Part shown: piece by piece, positions 24,716-36,006 of the stretch
Numbering within the stretch: the stretch's first letter is position 1
Layout: every line of letters begins with the position of its first letter
Assembly (NCBI GenBank): GCA_036245805.1
Contig: BTRK01000002.1
Location: 16,733,067 to 16,797,066, forward strand
DNA: 64,000 bases
DNA from: Pristionchus mayeri
Taxonomy: Eukaryota; Nematoda; Chromadorea; Rhabditida; Neodiplogasteridae
Direction of reading: 5' to 3'
Made by a program: the position numbers and the translations under genes
Notes under the pieces: generated by a model
The model's input: the letters and a program-made list of their open reading frames with translations, nothing else
Told to the model about the DNA's origin: nothing
Database searches by the model: none

Positions 24716-24838
24716 GCAAGTTCTGCCTATGGGTATAGCGAACAAATTATAGAGACACATTCTCGGAATGCCTCGCCGCAAGTTCTGCCTTGGGGATAGC
24801 GAACAAATTATAGAGACACATTCTCGGAATGCCTCGCC
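24716..24838. repeat. Tandem duplication of about 60 bp
   Basis: A block starting GCAAGTTCTGCCTATGGGTA and ending GGAATGCCTCGCC occurs twice in a row with only a few differences. It lies upstream of the member C remnants. Confidence 0.8.
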
Positions 24839-24839
24839 T

Positions 24840-25820
24840 ACTACATGCGTAACTCATGCAGAAAGAGATAAAGTGCACATTCGCGGGCAAACACGGGATA
24901 AAAATTGGCAAGAATATAATTATTCGTGATTTTAGCTTTTTGTTCTCGAAGTGCAAACTAAAATAAAGCACGGAAGAGCAAACTAGAACGCATTTTACTT
25001 GGGAGCAAAGAAATAAGAGGAAATTTGCTCCCAGAGTGGATAAAAAGGGGGATGACCGAAATTTCGAAGCACGGATTTCTAACGAGGCTGCCATGAAAGA
25101 TAATTTATTTCTTATAAGAACACGATTTACTTAACACAGTTCAGTATATTAATAAAAAATTAAAAGTTGAGTGACTTAGTTTCGAGAGAGGCAAAAAGAG
25201 GACGGCAACTGGCCCTCGCTCTAATCGTGCCAAGGTCGAGTGTAAAAAGAGAGGAGAAAAAAAACGAGAGAGGCATGTTGAAAAGGGCAGAGGGTAAGAG
25301 CGACCTTTAACTCATAACTGGAGAAGGTTTGTAAAGTGCAACCCCTCTCTTGTTTCTATTTGTTCTCTTCCCTCTTCTCCCTCTTTCGCTCTGCTCCCAC
25401 GATGCGTCAAGACTGCTTAGAAGAAGAAGACTTCCAGAAAAGAGCACAATGGGGAGAAATAAATAATGAAAGAGAACTCTTGTTTATGCATTCTCCCCCC
25501 GAGAATGCGTAGGGCTCAAACTTCTCCCCATCTCTTTTCTCCAGATTGAAGCGACATGAGGACGAGAGATAAGGAGAACATAGTATTCATATGTATTCCT
25601 TTGAAATTTGAAAATGCATTTTTGCAAAGCTTTACACTCCATAGTCTGCGTAAGGTATTCATAACCAAATCCATTGGAAACACACTTATCAACGATTGCA
25701 CTTTGCAGTATAGAGTGTCAAAAGTACATCAAACCATAATATAACAAAATTATGAACTTCACATAATCTTTGCATAGTTTTGCGAGTGATAACAGTAAAT
25801 AGTTTAGATTTTCGAGACAA
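24840..25820. other. Intergenic, no supported gene
   Basis: AT-rich sequence with GAGAGAG and AAGAAG runs near 25180-25460. No exon with splice support was seen. Confidence 0.4.
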
Positions 25821-25823
25821 TAT

Positions 25824-26783
25824 CTAGTGATGAGCCACAATGTGCAGCTGGAGTTTCTTCGGCATCTTCTCCGGTGTCTCCTTTTTCTTTACGTCTCGAT
25901 GCCATCTCTTCCACAGCTCGCCCTTCTTCTTTTCCTCAAAAAATTCATTCAAATAGATTATTGTTTTATAAACTAACAATTTCGTCCACGATCTGCTGTG
26001 CTGTCAATCCCCTCTCCAGGTACTCCTCCACCTTCCTGGCCTGGAGTCGGAATAGGATGCCGTAGGCAAACGACTTGATGAAATGCTTCGCCTGAATTTA
26101 CAAATGACTATTACCCTTTTCGTTCTGAAACTCACACTCTCAAATTCTCCCACTTCTCCCTTCGCCATCTCTCTTTTCGCAATTTTCTTCATATCCCGCA
26201 TCTTTCCGAGAAGAATTTTGAACTTGGCAGAAGCCCATGCCTGTAGTGGGTAATATTACACCAGATTATTTCGTCTCAATCAATTACTCGGTCTTCATCT
26301 ACATAGTCAGCCATGCTGTAGTAGTCGAGTAGGTCTCGTTTGAGTTCGATCACTTCCTCCTCCCTTCGAGGTTTCAACTCTGGGAATTCCTCCAGAAATC
26401 CATCGACGATCGCCTCGATCCCTGCGAAACTCCACTGGTTCCGCGTCAAAGGACGTATTCGCAGAAATAAATGTTGTACTTTTCCACGAAATCGCGCTTC
26501 GGTCACAGAGCGTGTGAAAATATGCAAGAGTTAGCCCTCGGCTTTTCCCACTCGAAACTTTTTTGTGACGCCCTTCCGGCGCCAAACTTTCTCTTAGCTG
26601 CACTGTCAAAATGGAAAATTATTTCAAAAATTCCAAAATTTGGACATGTAAACTCAGACAGCAGAACAGCTCACATTCCAGTTGACTTGAGACGGCGAGC
26701 AGTTTCCTCACTTGGGGATCTTCTTCGAGGAAATTGGGCGCAGCCACTGAGAGAAGAACGATGCAGCAAAACTTCCCGAGCAT
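25824..26783 (-). CDS. Array member D: secreted protein without EL tail
   Basis: Exons about 26783-26675, 26420-26285, 26240-26135, 26092-25976 and 25940-25824. The leader MLGKFCCIVLLSVAAP is a plausible short signal peptide, preceded by CGCAG two bases from the ATG. Exon 2 has IVDGFLEEFPELKPRREEE and LKRDLLDYY, exon 3 KMRDMKKIAKREMAKG, exon 4 LERGLTAQQIVDEIV. Exon 5 is Lys-rich (WKRWHRDVKKKETPEKM) and ends HIVAHH, so the usual acidic WHKDDP block and C-terminal EL are both absent. With C it forms a diverged subgroup that also lacks the exon-2 Cys. Confidence 0.6.
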
Positions 26784-26969
26784 TCCTGCGTTTAGCAAGG
26801 CTCGGTTAAACAAATTGAATAATGAAGTGGGATGTTTCACACTTCGTTGGAATAAGAAGAAATACCACATTGAGGTCATAGCTACAATGAAAATAGGTGA
26901 GGTTCATAAGATTTTCCACTCATTTCTAGTATACATTCACCACCAGTTAGTATTGCAACAGAGTTGAGA

Positions 26970-28080
26970 ATGGAGATGCATTTGATAGAGAGGGCTTTAT
27001 GAAGGAATGGGCGGAGTTTGCAAGTGGGAATTTTTAGCCAGGAGACACTTCTCTAACGCTGGCTCTGACGCTGAACCTACGTTTGAAACGAGGCATGGAA
27101 AGACCATGGCGTTACTCTAACGACCAGGATGAAATAGCATCAAACGAGGGTTAACGAAACATGTGTGTACGTGGTTTCGTTAGCCATATTTGCGAGTTGT
27201 TGTTAAAGCTCTTAGTGGTTCCGCATTCCGCCCCCGGAGAAAAGTGCACAAATTATAGAGAGCAGTCCTCTCGATTCTCTGACTAGTCCATAACTAGAAA
27301 ACTCGTGGACAGAGGAAGTGCACTTGTTGGTAATGAGTGAATTCTCAGAATTGGGAGGAGCAGTTATTACTAACGCTTATTGGGACAGGTATACAATTTT
27401 CGAGCAAGTAAGCATTCTCATGTTAATGTGCAAATTAGATGTTGCGAAACCCGAGAGCAAAAGGCAAAGAACACTCTCCCGTACGGGGAAAAAGTATGTA
27501 TGCGTCTTGAAAGGGAACGTGAGATAGTGGAAGAAGGGTGAAGAGGACTTCCGGCGAAGAAAAAAAGTAGAGCGCACTAAAATATCTGCATCCAGGGATT
27601 TGCAATTTTGAGATTAGAAAGTAAGGATGAGGTGTAAGCTCCTTAATAAGCAGGATTAGAAGTGTCAACACATTTTCCTCCCTTTGCAAGACAAGAATAG
27701 CGAAAATTCATCGGATTTGGCTTGCATTTCCTGCACACTTCAGCTTGCAGAGAGCATAAATGTGAACTTTACGTGCAATATTTGTGGTAACGAGGAGCTG
27801 CAAAAGCATCTAATTTGGAAAAGTTGTAGATTAGTTTAGAGCTGATTTTCAGGGGTTTATTTCAGGGGTTGCTCAATTGAAAAAAAGCAATGCGTAATCA
27901 GAGCTTTAGAGAACATATTCTATTTTCCACTACCAATCTCGTCAGGATGGCAGTGAATGGAATGATGATTGACTTAGCGTCAGGAGTCGTTTACAAATCA
28001 CAAATTAGGAGTTGAAGGGAAAGATCTGGTCTGAGATAGGAAAAGTATTTTTATCTTTACCGCATTTAAAAACAAGTTAT
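26970..28080. other. Intergenic, no supported gene
   Basis: No exon with convincing features on either strand. Small open frames of 66-84 codons around 27318-27689 overlap one another on both strands. Confidence 0.4.
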
Positions 28081-28102
28081 CAACAAAACAAGTAAAACAA
28101 TT

Positions 28103-28971
28103 TCAAAGTTCCGTCTTGGGGCGTTTTTTTCAATCCGAGTTTATCGATCAGCTCTGGATATTCTGGGTCGTCTTTATGAAAGATATCCATAAATATTTTC
28201 TGAGTCGCTCTCTGTAAAGTTTATACAAATGGCAAAATATGCCTGTGTGTATTACAGACCCAGCAGATCGATATTATTAAAATGAAGAGATTTTATTAAT
28301 GACATAAAACGAACTTTGTTAGCTCTGATCTCATCCGCGCTCATTCCTGTGAATTTCTTCTTCTTTTCTCTAGTGAGGGAAATCACTGGTTGTAGGCACA
28401 GATAATTCATGAAACTTCTTTTCTGAACAATAAATGCAATTTATGGGTCTCGAAGAACCATTTATATACGATGGTTAGATAGATTTCATGCATTTTTACT
28501 TTTCTTATCTTTCCGTACTTACACTTTTGATATATTTCCGATGACTTACTAATTGCCTGCAACCTCAGAATTGACTGAGGCAGAATCTTGAACTTGGAGA
28601 GAAAACCAGCAAGAATCTGAAAGTATAATCAAGAGATTCTTTACAATTAAATTTAGAAAATTTTTTTTGTTAAAATACCTCATTCTGTTCTTTTTTCTCA
28701 AGGATTAAGAAATAGATGAGTTCCCGCTTCAGGAGCAATTTATCCTCATCAGTGTGGGGGCAGGCTTCCGGAAAGTGTCCGCACAAATCCTCTACGGTTC
28801 TCTCCATAACTGAAATATTTCTAGGCTTTGAAGAAATTCTAACTGTAATTCACCTTCATATGGAGATGAATACACGAACATCTTCTTCATATCCCCCTTC
28901 GTCGGCCGATTGAAGGGGAAAATAGCAGAAGTTATGGAAGATATACAAATTATTACTCCGAGAAGACGCAT
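28103..28971 (-). CDS. Array member E: secreted protein, KTEL tail out of frame by one base
   Basis: Exons about 28971-28853, 28808-28680, 28619-28555, 28424-28320 and 28214-28103. The signal peptide is MRLLGVIICISSITSAIF. Exon 2 has VEDLCGHFPEACPHTDED and LLKREL, exon 3 LAGFLSKFKILPQS, exon 4 FTGMSADEIRANK, exon 5 FHKDDPEYPEL. As written, the frame ends in an unlike tail (GTLKLFYLFC) after a T7 run on the plus strand at about 28124-28130. With one base fewer in that run the next frame gives a tail ending KTEL and TGA at 28103, exactly like its relatives. This may be a homopolymer error rather than a true mutation. Confidence 0.6.
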
Positions 28972-29273
28972 GCTCACTCAATATGCAGTCAACATTCAAT
29001 GGGCACTTAATTAGAAATATTTGTATTTTCGAGCAATGATTTTTTTCAGATTTCCTTCAAGTAGTTGTTTGTGAAAATAACACCTGTTGTTTGAAAATGA
29101 AGACTAGTGAAACGAAAAACAACATTTATCAAATTGAAATTCCCTGAGCCTGCTGAATAATTAGAGATCCTGATGGATTGAATGGCAATATAGAACATCG
29201 TACACGTGAGGAAAGACGATTTGAGAGGGATGACATCGAAGGAACATTACGAAAAAACGTTAGAAGAAGCTAT

Positions 29274-30446
29274 TCAAAGCTCGTGTTTCTTTCGAATTTC
29301 ATCTCGCGCTTTATCGTCCAATTTCCCATCAAAGTCTTCTTTGTACAAATAATCGATGACAAGCGTCTGCGTGTCGAACTGAAACAGAATTTTCTTGCAC
29401 TCACACTCTCATACAGGAATTGATAAAGAATGGCGAACTCACAACATCCTTCTCGATTTCGTCCTTTGTCAAGCCGTAATTTTTGTACATCTTTCTTTTC
29501 CTAACCATGTAACCCATCATTGGGAAATACAACATTTGTTTGAAGATGAGATCGTCTACCTGAAAATTATCAATTGAAATTTCAACATGAATAAACCCTC
29601 ACATCCTCGTATTCCTTCTTCTGCAATTCAGTCATCGTCGAGTAAATCTTTCTCCCGAGTGTCTTTGCCTTCTTTAAGACGATTGGAAATATTTGTACTT
29701 GGTAGGAAAGCCAGCGAGTACCTTAAAGTTAGGAGCTGATTTCAATAAAATTAATCGCGAACTAGTCCATATCTACAAAATTTTACTATAATTGTGCAGA
29801 GAAATCAAGCGCACTTCTGCACCGAACAGTCGATCCTTATTCGGCATGAAGTCGATGATCTCCTTCTTGAGTGCTTTCATCTCATCCTCACTGTCAATTC
29901 AATTCAATTCAATTCAATTATTTATTCCGTTCATGTGGGAATATTCAAGATATCATTGTGGAATGGTGTCGAAAAACAGAGGTCCGTCGATGTGGTCGAA
30001 TCGGGTTTGCTTGCAGCAAGGGTATAGAAGGGAAGGGGTGGGTTCTCATTGATGTAGCCAATTATGGATAACGGATTTGGGAAATGATAGAGGGGGCTGT
30101 GAGGAGATGAGAGAACGGAAGGAATTATGTGGGAGAACAACAAAATCTGTGGTAAGAGAATTCCAAAAGGAAATCCAAAAGGAACTGTCAAGACACAACT
30201 CAGGAAATGTCTCGCACAACTCGTCCACGAGGGTGTCGTACACTGAATATATTTGAATCTTATTCTTCAAGTGATCGTTCTAGAGCAATATTGCTCAGCT
30301 GTTAGCATTGAATATGAATTATGATGCTTACATTCGTGGGAAGAAGTCACTTCTAAGAGCATCTTCTTGTCCTTCATTCCCTGTTCGATGTTGTATTCCC
30401 AAGCGACCGAGCAAGATGCGAAATATAATAAATAGATGAAAAACAT
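29274..30446 (-). pseudogene. Array member F, broken by an insertion and a frameshift, tail KHEL
   Basis: The leader MFFIYLLYFASCSVAWEYN (30446-30332) is intact. Exon 2 starts VYDTLVDELCETFPELCLD and is then interrupted by a 294-bp insertion; its remainder (SEDEMKALKKEIIDF) resumes at about 29890. Exon 3 (29718-29605) has AGFPTKYKY and then loses frame by one base, meeting TAA before the rest, which continues as KKAKTLGRKIYSTM in another frame. Exon 4 (NYGLTKDEIEKDV) and exon 5 (DYLYKED, ending RKKHEL) are intact. Two independent lesions make it a pseudogene. Nearest relative is member G. Confidence 0.75.
29890..30191 (-). mobile_element. Retroposon-like insertion in exon 2 of member F
   Basis: The insert has ACTGTCAA at both edges (29890-29897 and 30184-30191), a likely target-site duplication, and its minus-strand 3' end is ATAAATAATTGAATTGAATT, a simple (AATTG)n tail. 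Removing one duplication and the insert restores the coding frame of exon 2. It could be a SINE or the 5'-truncated 3' end of a LINE; no diagnostic promoter box was recognised. Confidence 0.7.
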
Positions 30447-30922
30447 ACGCTATAACGACTATTATAAATGCATTTCAAAGTTGAATTCCTTACCTTATTT
30501 TAAAATATTTGAAAATATTCAACAAAAATAAGACGCGAGGAGGCGAAAAGGAAATCGCGTTTTACAGAAATTATTGGCTTATAAATGACGCCATTTAAAA
30601 TACGCATACATAGTAAAGGCGCGAATACTAAAAGTAATCACGAACTGGGTCCAAAGTAAGACGCGATGTATGCGCGTTTGTTATTGAAAAGCGTGCATGC
30701 TCCATAGGAGGGAGAGGATAGGAGATGAAAGGAGAGATTGGGGGCCGTTGAGGAAGAACGCTTCTTGATAAAAAAAATATTTATTGAACTCATTGTGTAC
30801 CCGAATGAATTGAGAATATTTAAAGAGATTTCACAAACACAATGGAAGGAGAGATTACATTTCAGAAGCGATAACTCAATACAATTTAAATTTGAGGAAA
30901 TTGAATAACTCTTCTCATCCTT

Positions 30923-31771
30923 TTATACTTCATCATGCCAGTCCAATTCGTGCTTCTTTCGAATCTCTTCCTTCGCATCTTCGTCTAATTCCTCATCTTG
31001 ATGCAGGTAATCGATGATCGCCATTTGAACTTCCAACTTGAATTTGTTTTAATTTATTACCGTTCTTTGGTTGGATAAACTCACCACATCCTTCATCCTC
31101 ACTCAGTCCATGATCTGCGTAATATTTCTTCTTCAGCTGCGCATGTCTCCGCATCGGCCAGTACAGCATTTGCTTGAAGAGGAAATCGTCCACCTGAATT
31201 ACAAACTCTCCCCCACTAAGCATCTCTAGCAACCCACATCTTCGAACCTCTCTCGTTGCAAATCAGTGAGCGTGGAGAAGATCTTCCTACCGAGTGTCTT
31301 AGCCTTCTTCAACGCGAGAGGCAGGTATTTGTACTTGGTGGGAAATCCGGCGAGTACCTAAAAAAATTGATTGTGTAATAGTAATTTCTTCTATCGACTT
31401 GCATCTGCTCTCAGGGAGGGATCGGTGTTCTTGGAGTGCTCGACCATCTCCCTCTTCAGTCCCCTCATCTCCTCTTCCGTGTCCAGACACAGTTCAGGGA
31501 AAGTCTCGCACATGTCGTCCACTATCGCATCCACCACTGAAGACAATGTTTTGCTTGTTTTTGTTAAGAAAATAGGAGAAAATAATAGAAATGTATGGTT
31601 TCAACAACAACAAAACAACTATTTTTAGCATTAGCTGAGAAGTACAAACTCACACTCGTGCGTAGTGGTAACCTCGTACATCTTCTTCAATCGTTCCCGG
31701 GCCTTCTCGAAGCTACCATATTCCCAAGCTTGTGAGTGAGCAACAAATAAGAGCAAATAAGGAAGAATCAT
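30923..31771 (-). pseudogene. Array member G, probable pseudogene (8-base deletion)
   Basis: Exon 1 (31771-31653) has leader MILPYLLLFVAHSQAWEYG after TTTCAG. Exon 2 reads VVDAIVDDMCETFPELCLDT and LKREMVEH, exon 3 AGFPTKYKYLPLALKKAKTL, exon 5 DYLHQDEEL and EEIRKKHELDWHDEV. Compared with member F, exon 4 lacks the eight bases that encode most of EIEK, so its donor is in the wrong phase for exon 5. The C-terminus also extends five residues past the KHEL found in F, burying that motif. An alternative donor could rescue the frame, so the pseudogene call is moderate. Confidence 0.6.
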
Positions 31772-31907
31772 ATCCTGAAATTAATAGGATTTCGAAAATT
31801 GCCTAATTTGCTTCATTTGAGATATTTTTATCCAACCATTTATCACACGATTAGTTGTAAATACGAATGTAATTCAGAGAAATATCAAGAGCTGTAAAAT
31901 AAAGCGT

Positions 31908-32189
31908 TTGAATGAGTACAGACGAGCACAGAATGAAGAGTCAACATGTTCAGGGTATACTGAAGAAGACTACTGCATGGAAAGATGTAAGGAGAAGGGC
32001 ACAGCATGTGCAAGCAAATGGAATGAGGGTAAAGAACCCTTCCTATCACTCAACAATGAGAACGAGAAAGAATGTCATGCAGTAAACAAGTTAAACCAAA
32101 TGAAGCTGGCAAGTAAAGTACCTGCACAAAGTGTGCGTGTTTATCAGAGGGAAAAGCCGCGCACAAACAGTGCTCAGGAGGGAAAGTAG
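31908..32189 (+). CDS. Doubtful ORF, 93 codons
   Basis: An open frame from ATG with several cysteines (CSGYTEEDYCMERCKEKGTAC) and many charged residues, ending at a TAG. No signal peptide, no known motif and no splice evidence. It lies between array member G and the tRNA on the opposite strand. Probably chance, recorded because of its cysteine spacing. Confidence 0.15.
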   Translation: MNEYRRAQNEESTCSGYTEEDYCMERCKEKGTACASKWNEGKEPFLSLNNENEKECHAVNKLNQMKLASKVPAQSVRVYQREKPRTNSAQEGK

Positions 32190-32425
32190 TAGAATAGGAA
32201 AGGTGACGAGGAAATAATGTAGTTGGCTTAAATTATATATTTTTAAAAATGTTTAAAAAGTCAATCTTATTACAAAAGCGATCACAAGGATCGCCAGGAT
32301 TATGTCACATGCATTATGACATCGCAAGATCTAGCGAGATTGAAGTCATCCCTGATTCATCTCATTGGGATAGAAAGAAATATGCGCTCGTTCCTGATCT
32401 AATGTTGAAATGTCACTAATGCTGG

Positions 32426-32546
32426 ATTCATAGTCGAAAAAGCTGAGGAGTCACTCTCTTCATTCCCCGAACTCTCTCGACCGGTCGACCGGTGAGAGAG
32501 TTCGGGAAATGAAGAGAGTGATCCCTCAGCTTTTTTGACTATGAAT
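32426..32546. repeat. 121-bp near-perfect hairpin
   Basis: ATTCATAGTC plus AAAAAGCTGAGG at the left is complementary to the right end, and the arms meet at a central ACCGGTCGACCGGT palindrome. It is probably a small MITE; no coding capacity. Confidence 0.8.
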
Positions 32547-32632
32547 GGGCCATAAATGATAAAAATTTATCTAAACGAACGTACCAAATCGCTCTTTGAT
32601 GAGATTTTTTCAAAAAAGGATAAAACATTTTG

Positions 32633-32704
32633 TGCCTCATGCTGGAATCGAACCAGCGACCTTCTGTTTACTAGACAGACGCTCTGCCACTGAGCCAATG
32701 AGGC
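32633..32704 (-). tRNA. tRNA-Thr, anticodon AGU
   Basis: On the minus strand the 72-base sequence folds as a complete cloverleaf without intron. The acceptor stem GCCTCAT pairs with ATGAGGC followed by discriminator A; the D stem is GCTC/GAGC; the anticodon stem TCTGT/ACAGA carries loop CTAGTAA (anticodon AGT, reading ACU threonine codons after inosine modification); the T arm is GCTGG TTCGATT CCAGC. A-box and B-box consensus are present inside. It lies between array members G and H. Confidence 0.95.
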
Positions 32705-32927
32705 AGACGAATGTTACCATGAAAGTTAGGGACAAGAAAACTATAGTTGTTATTCCATTCAAAATAATCTGAATCACAATTACCATTCGTAATTCAGTCA
32801 AATGAAGAGATTCCACTCTCTCGTCTCTGATCCCTCACTTTGACTGGCCACTTCCAATGTAAATCGACTCGTTCTCGCGTATAAAACCACCGTCGATCGG
32901 TCTCTCCTCTCACACCAAGTCGTCGAC

Positions 32928-33701
32928 ATGGCCCAGTCTGTCCCTCCAGGAGATATCGCCACCCAGCCGGGCACCAAGATCGTCTTCAACGCCCCCTACG
33001 ATGACAAGCACACCTACCACATCAAGGTACGGTACCCCCTCCCCTCCCTTTACACTGTAGTATACTGCTTTTTCCCCTCTGTCACTCTGCTTACCCCATC
33101 CTTCCCTCTCCCGTTTCCTACAGTAACCCTTCTCCTTCCAGGTGACCAACTCCTCTGCTCGCCGCATTGGATGGGCCTTCAAGACCACCAACATGAAGAG
33201 ACTCGGAGTCGACCCCGCCGCCGGAGTCCTCGACCCCAAGGAGAATGCTCTCATCGCCGTCTCCTGCGATGCCTTCGCCTATGGCCAGGAGCTACGGTAC
33301 CAGCCCCTTCTCCATACCACCCATCGTAGACTGATCTCACACCCTCTATCACATAGACTATCGTGCCTAAACCTGTGGTACAGTATCAGACTGTCCCCAC
33401 CCCCTCCACCCCACCAATCTACAACTGAATTTCCACAGTTTCTAGCATTGAATACCGTATCTACTAAGGCGTATCTATCGTATCTACCGTATCTACGTAT
33501 CTACTACCCCCCCCCCCGAACATCATCTCTCATCCATTTCTTCACTGTCAATTTGTTACAATTAAGGACACCAACAACGACCGTGTGACCATCGAGTGGA
33601 CCAACACCCTCGATGGAGCCGCCAAGCAGTTCCGCCGCGAGTGGTTCCAGGGAGACGGAATGGTCCGCAGAAAGAACCTCCCCATCGAGTACAACCCTTG
33701 A
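32928..33701 (+). CDS. msp: Major sperm protein (MSP), intron 2 donor mutated
   Basis: MSP is the abundant sperm cytoskeletal protein of nematodes that polymerises to drive crawling and also acts as an oocyte-maturation signal. Exon 1 (32928-33026) begins [20 protein letters not shown]; exon 2 (33142-33291) has [20 protein letters not shown] and [15 protein letters not shown]; exon 3 (33567-33701) has [17 protein letters not shown] and ends [11 protein letters not shown], the usual MSP C-terminus, giving about 127 residues. Intron 1 is clean (GTACGG to CAG). After GAG at 33291 the expected donor of intron 2 reads CTACGGTACC instead of GTACGGTACC, the sequence at intron 1. The next GT, five bases on, would shift the frame and end translation soon after. 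So this copy is either a fresh pseudogene, non-canonically spliced, or carries a base error. It has a TATAAAA-like box at 32879-32884. Confidence 0.9.
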
Positions 33702-34288
33702 AGGGTAATAAAAAAGTAATTGAATCCCCGCTGTGTTAGCGCATTGTATTGAAGGAGGGGAAGACAGTGGAGCACAGATTGGTTTGATTCAGGCCTTCTT
33801 TCGTGCCCTTGCCTTTTCACACTTAGATAGTTCTTTCCTTTGCACATGTCGATCTGTCGTAGACATGGTGATAGGGATTCTTTCCATTTCTTCTCTTTTT
33901 CTGTTTAGCACATCCTCGGTATCTTTGCATATATCATTGTCAAGATTCAACGAGCTAGTTTATCCGTTGATAGTGAGCAAGTGAGCAAATTTTTCGACGT
34001 TTCAACCTTCTTCAATCTTTCAATTGAATTTCTGTATCTTGTTCCAAGCATGGGCAAATGCAATAGATCAAACTTCATATCGAAGTCTTTGCTTTCTCTC
34101 TTTCCCCTTGGATAATCTTGACAGCTTGCTCTCTTCCTTGATGATCTGGCAAACTTCTTCCAATATTCAAGTTTATTACTTGTGTGGACAAATTCAGGAA
34201 ATGTGCCATTCCTTCCAGACAAGTTTATACAATTCCATAAATCTAGCAACAATCCACCAACATTACAGTTCTAACACAGGAATATTGA

Positions 34289-35153
34289 TCAGAGTTCGTA
34301 CTTCTGTCGAACCTTCACGCTGAAACTCTCCAATATCACATTCGGGTCGTCAGAATGTATAATTTCGATTAGTTTCAGCTCGGTATTCATCTAAAAAAGG
34401 AATCGTTTTTGTACGATATTGGGCTAGTATGGTCTCACTCGATCCTCTTTTATCTCCTCCTTTGACCATCCCAGTCCAGCATAGTATTCCTTCTTCATCT
34501 CTCCATGCTCTCGCAACGGCCTCGCCAAGAAATATTCTAGCAGGAATATATTTTCCTGAATACACATTTGTGTTGTTATATAAATTCGAAACTCACGCTT
34601 TCTCTCTTGATATAGTTTTCATTTTCGTTAGCGGGCAAAATCAGACTACCGACTCTTTTTGCCTTCTTGAATATTGATGGGAGTAGCTTGTATTTGGAGG
34701 GGAATCCAGCAAGAATCTGCACGAAATCTACCAAAATTAGATAATCTTTATTTGAAAACTGAAGGAATCTCATTGGTCCTTTGTGAGAGACATCATGCGT
34801 CACCTCCAATTGTTCCTTCCTCTTGAGAAGGATGAAGTAACTGATCTCCCTCTTCAGACGAAGTAGATCTTCCTCGCTTCCCGGGTGCAGCTCTGGATAT
34901 TTCGTGCAGACCGAATTAACGATGCTATCGATCACTGGAATAGATTCCACATTTAATTTTAATAATTAAGGTACGACTTACTCTCTATTTGCGATGAAAA
35001 TTTCATGTACTTCTCTGAGAGAATCTTGATAACTTCGAGAGTTCCACTGAATAGTTGTTCATGCTCAGCTGGAGTTAGAGGATCCTCGGACTCGAAGGAA
35101 ACGGCCAATGATATGGGGAAGATCGGAATTAGCATCCAGAGAAGGGCTATCAT
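34289..35153 (-). CDS. Array member H: secreted protein, tail KYEL
   Basis: Exons about 35153-34983, 34935-34800, 34716-34600, 34555-34440 and 34390-34289. The leader MIALLWMLIPIFPISLAVSF follows CTGCAG directly. Exon 1 is longer than in other copies (about 57 residues). Exon 2 has VNSVCTKYPELHPGSEEDL and LKREISYF, exon 3 AGFPSKYKLLPSI, exon 4 AGLGWSKEEIKED, exon 5 IIHSDDPNV ending VRQKYEL. No break was seen. It stands alone between the MSP gene and the palindromic element at 36007-37369. Confidence 0.7.
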
Positions 35154-35159
35154 CTGCAG

Positions 35160-36000
35160 TTGTTGAATTTACTCACACCACAACTTAAAAATTAAAACGA
35201 TAATTGGACGTTTGAAAATGATTTCATTGCGGAGCGAACATTATTGTTAAGATAGTGACGGCCAAAGATTATAGAGAGACACTAAAAAAGCGAACGCACA
35301 CGAAAATGTTTAGATAATGCGAACTACACTGCTGACTAATTGTGCTGCTATAACCAATTTGTTCACACAAGCATAATTCCAAGTCTCTCAACTTTCATCC
35401 CCCATAAGAGTTTTTATGATCGGTCTTTTTCTGAATGCGACCGATATCCTCTGACATGTATCAACTGAAGAACGCTGCTCTGTTATGGCTAGGACGGAAC
35501 GACAGAAGCGAAAGAAGCTAAAGAAGGTCATTTGCGCGTTTGCATAATGGGGGAACACCACAGGGTTCGCATAGTCTTCGTCTCCCTGAACTCCATTTAG
35601 CTCGGCCCACATGGAGATAATGCTCTTTTTGAGTCCGTCAGTCTTCAGCTCCATTTCTCTCACACATTTTTCCTGCCTCTTCCATTACTCATCATTCCTA
35701 GGAATTTTCTACCAATCGCATGCCGTCATCTCACGGTTCTACCCTTTCCGGATACTTCTTTCCTTCGAAATTATCCAATGGTCAAAAAAGCCAGCCAGCA
35801 CACATTTAGAAATTGAACGCTCCTAATAAAACGGAAACCAAACTTCCATTTCAATTCATTGCATCTCTTCTTGCTTAGGTGTTTCCCAAGGAAAATCACT
35901 TACTCTAAAACACTCTAAAACATGATTCATTCCTCCCTTTCTGTATGCACATTCTTGTTTGGACGACAGCTGCACCTCTCCCTTTTCCCGTTCAAACGCT
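35160..36000. other. Intergenic, no supported gene
   Basis: Between array member H and the large palindromic element I see no exon with splice support. A minus-strand open frame at 35388-35663 has no recognisable motif. Confidence 0.4.
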
Positions 36001-36006
36001 CCTACG

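Noticed and set aside
29931..30191. Minus-strand ORF as a normal exon of member F
   Set aside because: It lies in the inserted retroposon-like sequence bounded by duplicated ACTGTCAA.
31908..32189. Cysteine-rich secreted peptide
   Set aside because: No signal peptide and no known cysteine scaffold; kept only as a low-confidence ORF.
33142..33588. Extended MSP exon running through intron 2
   Set aside because: The extra sequence is intron-like (poly-C, CCGTATCTA repeats) and exon 3 is intact in another frame.
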